Source: Adlercreutzia wanghongyangiae
Lineage (GTDB): Bacteria; Actinomycetota; Coriobacteriia; Coriobacteriales; Eggerthellaceae
Direction: 5' to 3'
DNA length: 24,356 bases
Assembly (NCBI RefSeq): GCF_035989245.1
Contig: NZ_JAYMFF010000031.1
Span: 1-24,356, forward strand
The notes below the pieces were generated by a model that searched no databases, was not told the origin of the DNA, and was given only the letters and a program-made list of their open reading frames with translations. This document shows positions 1-8,240 of this stretch, piece by piece. The translations under genes and the position numbers were made by a program. Within the stretch, counting starts at the first letter, position 1. Each line of letters starts with the position of its first letter.

Positions 1-8
1 CTTCGGGG

Positions 9-1940
<1,932 letters not shown>

Positions 1941-1960
1941 GATGGGGTCCTTCTGGGTCC

Positions 1961-2078
1961 GCTTCCGATCAGGGGGCAATACTCGATGCTCAGACAGTCC
2001 TCGCTCGGCGAAACAGCCCACTGGGCTGTTTCGTTCGCTGCGGAACTGCGTGTCGAGCATCGCCCCCTGATCGGAAGC
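1961..2078. repeat. 118-bp imperfect inverted repeat with nested hairpin
   Basis: The 16-bp arms GCTTCCGATCAGGGGG (1961-1976) and its exact complement (2063-2078) enclose a second pair (GATGCTC 1985-1991, GAGCATC 2055-2061). A central hairpin has an 11-bp perfect stem, CGAAACAGCCC at 2009-2019 pairing with 2023-2033 around a 3-nt loop. The whole could fold as one long stem in the mRNA between the HMA gene and the ATPase gene. It sits about 20 nt before the ATPase start, so it might affect downstream expression or mRNA processing, or be a REP/MITE-like element. There is no U-run after the hairpin, so a simple intrinsic terminator is not supported. Confidence 0.8.
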
Positions 2079-2253
2079 TGCTCTTACGGGGTTGAGAGAA
2101 CAGTAGGCTGGGGGCGCTGCGGAACTGCGCGCGGAGGCACGCCCCGCGCCTGCCGACTACTCTTACGGGCTTGAGGGGGCTGGTGTCGGGCGCATTGAAC
2201 TGCGCGTCGAGCGCCCCCCTGCTCAGAAGCTGCTCTTACGGGCTTGAGGGGGC
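2037..2253. repeat. Three imperfect tandem repeats of about 73-79 bp
   Basis: GAACTGCG recurs at 2043, 2122 and 2197, and CTCTTACGGG at 2081, 2160 and 2233, giving a unit of 73-79 bp. The first copy overlaps the right arm of the 118-bp inverted repeat. With that element it fills the 315-nt gap between the HMA gene and the ATPase gene; I see no gene in this gap. Confidence 0.7.
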
Positions 2254-2255
2254 TG

Positions 2256-2483
2256 CTAGCGCTTGATGAGGCAGTCTTTCTCATAGCTGGTGCATACCTG
2301 TTGGGCGGCGTCGATGATGGCGGCGAAGGCCTCGGCGTCGTCTGCCTCGGCGTCGATCACGAGCTTGCTCGTCATGAAGCTGATGGTGGCCTTGTTTACG
2401 CCGGACAGCTGGCTGATGCCGGCTTCCATCTTCGCGGCGCAGTTGGCGCAATCCAGGTTCTCCAGTTTGAATGCCTTTCGCAT
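2256..2483 (-). CDS. Free-standing heavy-metal-associated (HMA) domain protein
   Basis: A 75-aa cytoplasmic metal-binding protein of the CopZ/HMA fold, likely passing metal to, or regulating, the ATPase encoded downstream. The binding loop is L-D-C12-A-N-C15, and LDCxxC is the form usual in the N-terminal domains of Zn/Cd ATPases, whereas Cu chaperones usually have MxCxxC. A second cysteine pair near the C-terminus (C64 and C71) is extra to the basic fold. The ATG at 2483 follows AGAAAGGA. It lies 61 nt after the arsR-type gene and 315 nt before the ATPase gene, all on the same strand, so one operon is likely. The ATPase itself has no HMA domain, which suggests the two genes split what is one protein elsewhere. 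Confidence 0.88.
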   Translation of the reverse strand: MRKAFKLENLDCANCAAKMEAGISQLSGVNKATISFMTSKLVIDAEADDAEAFAAIIDAAQQVCTSYEKDCLIKR

Positions 2484-2544
2484 GGTGGTTCCTTTCTCGT
2501 TCCCACTTAATGGTGGCTGGGGGTTTGGGATGGCGCGGCGGGGA

Positions 2545-2943
2545 TTACTCGCAGATGTGGGTGATGCCCTGGGCGAGGATGGTGTACACGTGGTTATCGG
2601 ACAGGGCGTAAATGACGTTCTTGCCGTCGCGGGTGGCGCGCACGAGGCGAGCCTGCTTCAGGTTCCGCAGCTGGTGGCTGACGGCGCTCTGGGTGCAGCC
2701 CACCACTTCGGTGATTTCGCCGACCGACAGGTCACCGCCCATCAGCGCGAACAGAATCTTGATGCGGGTGGTGTCCGAGAAGGCCTTGAACAGGTCGGCC
2801 ACATCGAAGAGCAGTTCTTCGTCGGGCATTTCCGCGAACAGCGGCTCGGTATCGGGGCGGTTGCAACCGCAGGCGCAATCGGCGAGCGATGCCTGCGCGG
2901 CGCTTACGACGGCCTCCGCTTCCCGCTCGATGGCAGTGGCCAT
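2545..2943 (-). CDS. ArsR/SmtB-family metal-sensing repressor
   Basis: A 132-aa winged-helix repressor that should leave its operator when metal binds. The core runs from about residue 41 (helix LFDVADLFKAFSDTTRIKIL) through the recognition helix (TQSAVSHQLRNL, about 84-95) to the wing. The C-terminal helix carries D116-x-H118-x10-H129-x2-E132, matching the inter-subunit alpha-5 Zn site of SmtB and CzrA. The alpha-3 ELCVCDL motif of CadC is absent, but C23, C25 and C27 near the N-terminus could form a second site. The ATG at 2943 follows AAAGGAG. It is first in the operon and has a perfect dyad next to its own promoter, so autoregulation is very likely. Sensing of Zn, Cd, Co or Pb is inferred from the alpha-5 motif and the neighbouring ATPase. 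Confidence 0.92.
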   Translation of the reverse strand: MATAIEREAEAVVSAAQASLADCACGCNRPDTEPLFAEMPDEELLFDVADLFKAFSDTTRIKILFALMGGDLSVGEITEVVGCTQSAVSHQLRNLKQARLVRATRDGKNVIYALSDNHVYTILAQGITHICE

Positions 2944-3014
2944 GGGCTGCTCCTTTCGCTTTAGGTCAGAGGATTCGGCCGTTCGACTGATCCCTTCTTA
3001 TCGATATAACAACA

Positions 3015-3032
3015 TATGAACAACTATTCATA
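3015..3032. promoter_or_regulatory. ArsR-family operator dyad
   Basis: TATGAA (3015-3020), six bases, then TTCATA (3027-3032): a perfect dyad close to the ATGAA-type sites bound by SmtB/CzrA-family repressors. It begins right after the -10 hexamer of the leftward promoter, so a bound repressor would cover the transcription start. Confidence 0.8.
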
Positions 3033-3060
3033 AGTATAGGGAGCGTCACGGTTCTGTCAA
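3033..3060 (-). promoter_or_regulatory. Sigma-70-type promoter of the metal operon
   Basis: On the minus strand, TTGACA (3055-3060) is followed by a 16-bp spacer and TATACT (3033-3038). The -35 is a perfect match and the -10 matches in five of six positions. It reads towards the ArsR-type gene start at 2943, and the operator dyad follows at once. Confidence 0.82.
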
Positions 3061-3263
3061 GGGGAGGGAAGCGAGAAAGTTTTCTTTGCGCCCAACGGCA
3101 AACAAAGCGTAAGGGCCTCGTTGTCGCCGGCGGTGCGCGTAGAGCTACCATAAAAGACGCGATGCGCGTGGCCCGGGCCCTGCGAGGCTCGGAATGGCGG
3201 CGCGGTGAGCCGCCCTTTTTCGACCTATCCTGCGCATCGAAGGCTCGAATGAAAGGTGATGCA

Positions 3264-3641
3264 ATGAGAGCGTACAAGATCGTGGATGCCGACTATGTGA
3301 AGCGAGAGATCGGGCGCGTGCCCCTGGTAGACGTGCGGCCGCCGCTGTACTACAACACAGGGCATATTCCCACGGCGGTGAACATTCGGCTTGACGTGGC
3401 GGCCGCGGCGGCTGATCCGTCCGAATCGCTGGCGGAAATGTTCCAGGATAACGGCATTTTTCCCGAAGATGGCGTGATCGTGTACTGTCAGTCGGGCATC
3501 CATGCGAAGATCGCCTGTGATTACCTGGTGCAGGCCGGCTATAGCCAGCTGTACCTGTATGCGGGCAGCATGAACGACTGGACGAGCGATCCGGCGCGGC
3601 CTGTGGAACGCACCGACCGAGCGTTCGCGCGGGCTTCATAG
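3264..3641 (+). CDS. Single-domain rhodanese-like sulfurtransferase
   Basis: A 125-aa cytoplasmic rhodanese domain. Seen: the DVRPP...Y...GHIPTAVNI segment (rhodanese CH2-type, D-x-R then GHIPGA-like) and the active loop C75-Q-S-G-I-H-A, where Cys75 would carry a persulfide. Rhodaneses move sulfane sulfur from thiosulfate or persulfides to thiols or cyanide; the physiological substrate here is unknown. I chose the ATG at 3264 because GAAAGGTG lies 8 nt upstream; an in-frame ATG at 3249 is less well placed. It is divergent from the metal operon and lies 15 nt before the symporter gene, so those two are probably co-transcribed. Confidence 0.88.
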   Translation: MRAYKIVDADYVKREIGRVPLVDVRPPLYYNTGHIPTAVNIRLDVAAAAADPSESLAEMFQDNGIFPEDGVIVYCQSGIHAKIACDYLVQAGYSQLYLYAGSMNDWTSDPARPVERTDRAFARAS

Positions 3642-3656
3642 GGGGAAGCGAGGGTT

Positions 3657-5096
3657 ATGGAGACGAAAGGGCATGCGACGAATGCGGACGGCGCGGCTGC
3701 CGATAAGGCAGGCCGCGCCGCTGCCGTGCTGGGCAAGGGTGGTGTTGCGGCGGTAGTGCGCCATGTGGTGACAAGCCTGCCGTTCATCTTGCTGGTGGCG
3801 GTGGTGGTGGGCCTGGTGCTCGGGCAGCTGGCCTCGGCCGATGTCATCGCCGTGGTGGCCACGGTGGGTGATGTGCTGCGGCAGATCATCGTGTTCTGCG
3901 TGCCGCTGATCATCATCGGGTTCATTGCGCCTTCCATCGCGAAGCTGGGCGAGAACGTGTCGCGCATTCTGGGCGTGGCGCTGCTGATAGCCTACGCGTC
4001 CACCCTGGGTGCGGCCCTGCTCTCCATGGCGGCCGGCTTCGGCATCATTCCGCATCTCACCTTGGCCGACGGCGCCGAGGCCCTGCGCGAGATTCCCAAC
4101 CTGGAGTTTCCGCTGGATATTCCCGCCATTATGCCCGTCACGAGCGCGCTGGCCCTGGCGCTTATGCTAGGGCTGGCGGCCGTGTGGGTGAAGGCCGCGC
4201 GGTTCACGGCCCTGCTCGTGGAATTCCAGCGCATGGTGCTCGCCATCGTGGTGAAGATCGTTATTCCCATTCTGCCCGTCTTCATTGTGTGCACCTTCGC
4301 GGGGCTGTCCTGGGAAGGCGCGCTCACGAGCCAGTTGCCGGTGTTCCTGGTGGTCATCGCCATTGTGCTCGTGGGGCATTTCGTGTGGCTCGCGGTGCTG
4401 TACGGGGCGGCCGGCGTCTATTCGCGCACGAACCCCTGGGAGGTGCTGCGCCACTACGGGTCGGCCTACCTTACGGCGGTGGGCACCATGTCGTCGGCGG
4501 CCACGCTGGGGGTAGCGCTGGAATGCGCCGGTCAGGCGAAGACGCTGCGGCGCGACATGGTGAGTTTCGGCATTCCGCTGTTCGCGAACATCCATCTGTG
4601 CGGGTCGGTGCTGACCGAGGTGTTCTTCTGCATGGTGGTGTCGCAGATTCTGTACGGCGCGCTGCCCGGCTTGCCCACCATGCTGCTGTTCTGCGTGCTG
4701 CTGGGCGTGTTCGCCATTGGCGCTCCCGGGGTGCCGGGCGGCACGGTGATGGCGTCGCTCGGCCTGGTCACGGGGCTGCTCGGGTTCGATGGAGCCGGCA
4801 CGGCGCTCGTGCTCACGGTGTTCGCGCTGCAGGACAGCTTCGGCACCGCCTGCAACGTGACCGGCGACGGCGCGCTCACGCTGATCCTTTCGGGTTACGC
4901 GAACCGCCACGAGGTGGCTGACGCCATGAGCCCGGCCCAGGAGACGTTCTTCGATGGTGAGATTGCCGAGGGCGCGGGCGCAGGTCGCGAGAAGCCGGCT
5001 GGGGAAGGCGCCACCAGCATGGCGGGGACTGAGGCCGCCGCAACTGCCGCGGAGGCCGACACGGAGATCGGCGCAGCGCAAGGGAAGCGCCCGTAG
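3657..5096 (+). CDS. Dicarboxylate/amino acid:cation symporter (SDF/DAACS family)
   Basis: A 479-aa multi-pass membrane carrier importing a carboxylate or amino acid with Na+ or H+. The product has about eight or more hydrophobic segments, the SSAATLG serine-rich re-entrant loop (near residue 280), the second hairpin region GAPGVPGG, and the conserved QDSFGTACNVTGDG segment, which corresponds to the D-x-x-x-T-x-x-N-V-x-G-D motif of glutamate/aspartate carriers. The last 60 or so residues are a hydrophilic Ala/Gly/Glu-rich tail with no recognisable domain. The ATG follows GGGGGAAGCGAGGG. The family includes glutamate, C4-dicarboxylate, serine/threonine and cystine carriers. The rhodanese neighbour makes a sulfur-containing substrate such as cystine thinkable, but that is only inference. 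The stop codon lies inside the first unit of a 14-bp tandem repeat. Confidence 0.9.
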   Translation: METKGHATNADGAAADKAGRAAAVLGKGGVAAVVRHVVTSLPFILLVAVVVGLVLGQLASADVIAVVATVGDVLRQIIVFCVPLIIIGFIAPSIAKLGENVSRILGVALLIAYASTLGAALLSMAAGFGIIPHLTLADGAEALREIPNLEFPLDIPAIMPVTSALALALMLGLAAVWVKAARFTALLVEFQRMVLAIVVKIVIPILPVFIVCTFAGLSWEGALTSQLPVFLVVIAIVLVGHFVWLAVLYGAAGVYSRTNPWEVLRHYGSAYLTAVGTMSSAATLGVALECAGQAKTLRRDMVSFGIPLFANIHLCGSVLTEVFFCMVVSQILYGALPGLPTMLLFCVLLGVFAIGAPGVPGGTVMASLGLVTGLLGFDGAGTALVLTVFALQDSFGTACNVTGDGALTLILSGYANRHEVADAMSPAQETFFDGEIAEGAGAGREKPAGEGATSMAGTEAAATAAEADTEIGAAQGKRP

Positions 5097-5140
5097 GGGG
5101 GTGCCCGTAGGGAGGCTCCCGTAGGGAAGCTCCCGCAGGG
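5090..5140. repeat. 14-bp tandem repeat, four copies, overlapping the symporter stop codon
   Basis: CCCGTAGGG recurs at 5090, 5104 and 5118, and as CCCGCAGGG at 5132, an exact 14-bp period. The TAG at 5094-5096 that ends the symporter is part of the first copy. Confidence 0.8.
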
Positions 5141-5156
5141 GCGGGCTTCAGCCCGC
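5141..5156. repeat. GC-rich hairpin following the symporter
   Basis: GCGGGCT (5141-5147) pairs with AGCCCGC (5150-5156). It resembles the other GC palindromes at 5204-5223 and 6258-6276 and could serve as a 3' stabiliser or weak terminator, although no T-run follows. Confidence 0.6.
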
Positions 5157-5203
5157 CCGAAAGGCCGCGAAGCCTTCCGACTTGCATTTCCCGCTCTTCC
5201 CGC

Positions 5204-5223
5204 GGGCGGCCTGAAGGCCGCCC
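5204..5223. repeat. Dispersed palindrome (GGGCGGCCT/AGGCCGCCC), copy 1
   Basis: Nine-base arms at 5204-5212 and 5215-5223. With the flanking CCTACGGGG it is nearly the reverse complement of the element at 6252-6280, so this is a small repeat family. The stretch 5097-5380 holds only these repeats and no gene that I can support. Confidence 0.7.
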
Positions 5224-5380
5224 CTACGGGGCTCCCCGCTGGCTCCCCAGCATTTTCTTGGCCTTCTTCCCCCCCTTCCGCCCTACGAACTCGTGACAGC
5301 TGCGGGATGTTTGGCGCGCTTGCGGTTGCGGTCGCCTACCATTGGAGGCGCATTACGGCAATGGTGAGAGGCGGTTTCCG

Positions 5381-6223
5381 ATGGTCGGCACTCTGACGAC
5401 ACCCGAGGCTATTCCCGGTTTTCCCGAATTCGGGCACATTCCCTTCGAGGGGCTGCACAACACGCGCGATTTGGGCGGTCTGCCCGCGGCCGATGGACGC
5501 CGCATCAAGCCGGCACTGCTGCTGCGGTCGGGCGCGCTGCACAAGGCGACCGAGGAAGACCTCGCGCGGCTCCTGGCCGACTATCATCTGGAAGGTGTGG
5601 TCGATTTCCGCACCGAGCTGGAGCGCGACAAGGAACCCGACCCTCGCGAGCTCATGGAGGGCGTGGTGTTCTACGACCTCCCGGCGCTTGCTGGCGAGAC
5701 CATGGGCATCACCCACGGAGCGGGGCTCGCGAAGGACATGAAGGCGCTGGAGGCCGTAAGCGCCCAGCCCCATGAGATGGTGAAGAAGATGTATCCGCGG
5801 ATTCTGCTGGGCGATGCAGGACGGGTGGCGTACCGCTCGCTTCTGAACGTGCTTCTGGAATCGGACGGCGGGGCGGTGCTGTGGCATTGCTCCGAGGGCA
5901 AGGACCGCGCCGGCTTGGGTGCCGTGGTGGTGGAGCGCGCGCTCGGCGTGCCTGAGCCCGATGTGCGCGCCGACTACCTGGCCACCAACTTGTTCGCTCG
6001 CACGCGCGCTGAGGGCATTCTGGATGCTCTGGCCGCGAAGCTGCCGGCTCTGCGCGGGCTGGATGCCGATATCGACTCGTTCTTCTACGCCTACGCCGAC
6101 TACTACGACGCCGCCATGGACGCTGTGGGCGACGCTTTCGGTACCTTCGACGCCTACCTTGCCGAGGCGCTGGACTTCGGCCCCGAGAAGCAGGCGGCCC
6201 TGCGCGCGAAGTATTTGCACTAA
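5381..6223 (+). CDS. Tyrosine-phosphatase-like protein (Y_phosphatase3 / PtpB-LipA type)
   Basis: A 280-aa cytoplasmic protein. Seen: the N-terminal HNTRDLGGLP motif, typical of the family's opening segment, LLRSGALHKAT, DFRTELERDKEPD, and the P-loop H-C170-S-E-G-K-D-R-A-G, whose Cys170 is the nucleophile and whose Arg binds phosphate. HCxxGKDRxG, with a Lys and Asp inside the loop, is usual for bacterial PtpB-like enzymes acting on phosphotyrosine, phosphoserine or phosphoinositides; the substrate here is unknown. I chose the ATG at 5381 because GAGAGGCGG lies 7 nt upstream; an in-frame TTG at 5342 is possible but has no better site. No signal peptide is apparent. It stands alone between repeat-rich gaps. 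Confidence 0.87.
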   Translation: MVGTLTTPEAIPGFPEFGHIPFEGLHNTRDLGGLPAADGRRIKPALLLRSGALHKATEEDLARLLADYHLEGVVDFRTELERDKEPDPRELMEGVVFYDLPALAGETMGITHGAGLAKDMKALEAVSAQPHEMVKKMYPRILLGDAGRVAYRSLLNVLLESDGGAVLWHCSEGKDRAGLGAVVVERALGVPEPDVRADYLATNLFARTRAEGILDALAAKLPALRGLDADIDSFFYAYADYYDAAMDAVGDAFGTFDAYLAEALDFGPEKQAALRAKYLH

Positions 6224-6257
6224 CTCGCAGTCATTCCCGAACAGCGGCCCACCGTAG

Positions 6258-6276
6258 GGGCGGCCTTCAGGTCGCC
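6258..6276. repeat. Dispersed palindrome (GGGCGGCCT/AGGTCGCCC), copy 2
   Basis: Same element as at 5204-5223, in the other orientation, with one G-T substitution in the right arm. It is preceded by CCGTAGG and follows the phosphatase gene. Confidence 0.65.
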
Positions 6277-6350
6277 CGCTCGGGAAGGATCCCTATTGGC
6301 GTCTTTCCGCGCATTATCTGCTCCACTCTCGCGGCGACCCCAACCTCCCG

Positions 6351-6393
6351 TGTCATTCTGAGCGCAGCGCGGAGCGCGAAGTCGAAGGATCTC
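6351..6393. repeat. TGTCATTCTGAGCG-type intergenic repeat
   Basis: TGTCATTCTGAGCGCAGCGC followed by GAAGTCGAAGGATCTC. I recognise this pattern as an intergenic repeat seen in many unrelated bacterial genomes; that comes from memory, not a search. It lies in the 278-nt gap before guaA, which otherwise holds only the palindrome at 6258 and the guaA promoter region. Confidence 0.5.
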
Positions 6394-6501
6394 CCTCGCC
6401 GCCCATTCCGCAGTTTGATGATATTTCGCACGCTGGAAATATGCCCCCGTGCGCGGAGGTGTAAAATCGCCCTCGAACATTCCGCAACCCAAGGAGGCAC
6501 C

Positions 6502-8106
6502 GTGGCTGAGTCCGCAACCCCGGAACAGATTGTCATCGTCGTCGATTTCGGCGCCCAGTACGGGCAGCTCATCGCCCGCCGCGTGCGCGATTTGCACGTG
6601 TATTCCGAAATCGTGCCGTGCGACATCACGGCCGAGGAAGTGCGTGCTATGGCGCCTGCGGCCATCATCTTGTCCGGCGGCCCGGCCAGCGTGTATGCGG
6701 AAGACGCGCCCTCCATCGACCCGGAGATTCTCTCGCTCGGCATTCCCGTGCTGGGCTTCTGCTACGGCCAGCAGGCCATGGCCGTGGCGCTCGGCGGGGA
6801 AGTGGCCCACACCGAGAAGGGCGAGTACGGCCCGGCGGTCATCACGCGGGCGGGCGAGTCGGCGCTGTTCGACGGAACTCCCGGCGAGCAGACCGTGTGG
6901 ATGAGCCACCGCGACGCCGTGAGCCGCGTGCCCGAGGGCTTCTCCATCACGTCGCGCACCGAGGTGTGCCCGGTGGCGTCGATGGAATATCCCGAGCGGC
7001 GCCTGTTCGCCACGCAGTTCCACCCCGAGGTGCGCCACACCGAGTTCGGCCAGACGCTGCTGCGCAATTTCCTGTTCGGCGTGTGCGAGCTTGAGCCCGA
7101 TTGGACCATGGACTCCATCATCGAGGACTCGGTGGAGGCCATCCGCGCCGAGGTGGGGGACGACCGCGTGATTTTAGGCCTTTCGGGCGGCGTGGACTCG
7201 TCGGTGGTGGCGGCGCTGTGTGCTCGCGCCATCGGCAAGCAGCTGACCTGCGTATTCGTGAACCACGGCCTTCTGCGCAAGGGCGAGCCCGAGGAAGTGG
7301 AAGAGGTGTTCACGAAGCAGTTCGATGTGGACTTCATTCACGTGCATGCCGAGGAGCGCTACCTGGAGCTTCTGGCCGGCGTGACCGACCCGGAGGAGAA
7401 GCGCCGCATCATCGGCACGCAGTTCTGGAAGGAGTTCTTCGCCGTGGCGGAGGACCTGGCCCAGGACGGCCGCCCGGTGAAGTACCTGGCCCAGGGCACT
7501 ATTTACCCCGACATCATCGAGAGCGGCGCGCGCAAGACCGGCGGGAAGGCGAGCACCATCAAGTCGCATCATAACTTGATTCCGTTCCCCGAGGGCGTGC
7601 ATTTCGACCTAATTGAGCCTTTGGACCACTTCTTCAAGGACGAGGTGCGCGCGCTGGGCACGGCGCTCGGGCTGCCCGACTACATCGTGCACCGCCAGCC
7701 CTTCCCGGGGCCGGGTTTGGCCATCCGCATCATCGGCGATGTGGACGCCGAGAAGCTGGACATCCTGAAGAACGCCGACGCCATCGTGCGGGCGGAGCTG
7801 GACGCCTACAACGAGCGCCTGTTCGCCGAGACGGGCGAGCGCAACAGCGAACACGGTGTGTGGCAGTACTTCGCCGTGCTGCCCGACATCAAGAGCGTAG
7901 GCGTCATGGGCGACGAGCGCACCTACGCCCGCCCGGTCATCCTGCGCGCCGTCGAAAGCTCCGACGCCATGACCGCCGACTGGGCGCGTTTGCCCTACGA
8001 TGTCCTAGCCCGCATCTCCGGCCGCATAGTAGCCGAAGTCCCCGGCGTGAACCGCGTGGCATACGACATCACCAGCAAGCCCCCGGCGACGATCGAGTGG
8101 GAGTAA
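6502..8106 (+). CDS. guaA: GMP synthase (glutamine-hydrolysing)
   Basis: Converts XMP to GMP with ATP and glutamine, the last step of guanine nucleotide synthesis. The 534-aa product has a class I glutamine amidotransferase domain (about 10-200) with nucleophile C87 in GFCYGQQ and H174/E176 in FHPE. Next comes the ATP pyrophosphatase domain with the PP-loop S228-GGVDSS, then the GMP synthase dimerisation domain ending in KPPATIEWE. Length and domain order are normal. I chose the GTG at 6502 because AAGGAGG lies 4 nt upstream and the protein then begins as in other GuaA proteins. A possible -10 (TAAAAT, 6462-6467) lies upstream without a clear -35. The 3' end of guaA is a known integration site for genomic islands, and accessory genes start right after it here. 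Confidence 0.97.
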   Translation: MAESATPEQIVIVVDFGAQYGQLIARRVRDLHVYSEIVPCDITAEEVRAMAPAAIILSGGPASVYAEDAPSIDPEILSLGIPVLGFCYGQQAMAVALGGEVAHTEKGEYGPAVITRAGESALFDGTPGEQTVWMSHRDAVSRVPEGFSITSRTEVCPVASMEYPERRLFATQFHPEVRHTEFGQTLLRNFLFGVCELEPDWTMDSIIEDSVEAIRAEVGDDRVILGLSGGVDSSVVAALCARAIGKQLTCVFVNHGLLRKGEPEEVEEVFTKQFDVDFIHVHAEERYLELLAGVTDPEEKRRIIGTQFWKEFFAVAEDLAQDGRPVKYLAQGTIYPDIIESGARKTGGKASTIKSHHNLIPFPEGVHFDLIEPLDHFFKDEVRALGTALGLPDYIVHRQPFPGPGLAIRIIGDVDAEKLDILKNADAIVRAELDAYNERLFAETGERNSEHGVWQYFAVLPDIKSVGVMGDERTYARPVILRAVESSDAMTADWARLPYDVLARISGRIVAEVPGVNRVAYDITSKPPATIEWE

Positions 8107-8240
8107 GTTTTACCAGTTCAAGGATGATTTTATTGCGCTCATATGGGATTGCGTGAGCGAAGAAGGTAGGTGGCTCGAAGTTCAGCTTACGGTCATGGCT
8201 GCCTGTGGCCCCGATTGGTGGAACGATTAGGAGGATAACC

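Noticed and set aside
2037..2253. Possible CRISPR array in the regularly repeated stretch
   Set aside because: Only three diverged units of 73-79 bp, with no conserved repeat of 25-40 bp alternating with unique spacers and no cas gene nearby.
4167..5081. Long minus-strand open frame opposite the symporter
   Set aside because: Arg/His/Gln-rich antisense shadow of a well-supported membrane protein gene.
8107..8240. Integrase or attachment-site repeat next to guaA
   Set aside because: The stretch is too short for an integrase, and I found no second copy of the guaA 3' end elsewhere in the window.
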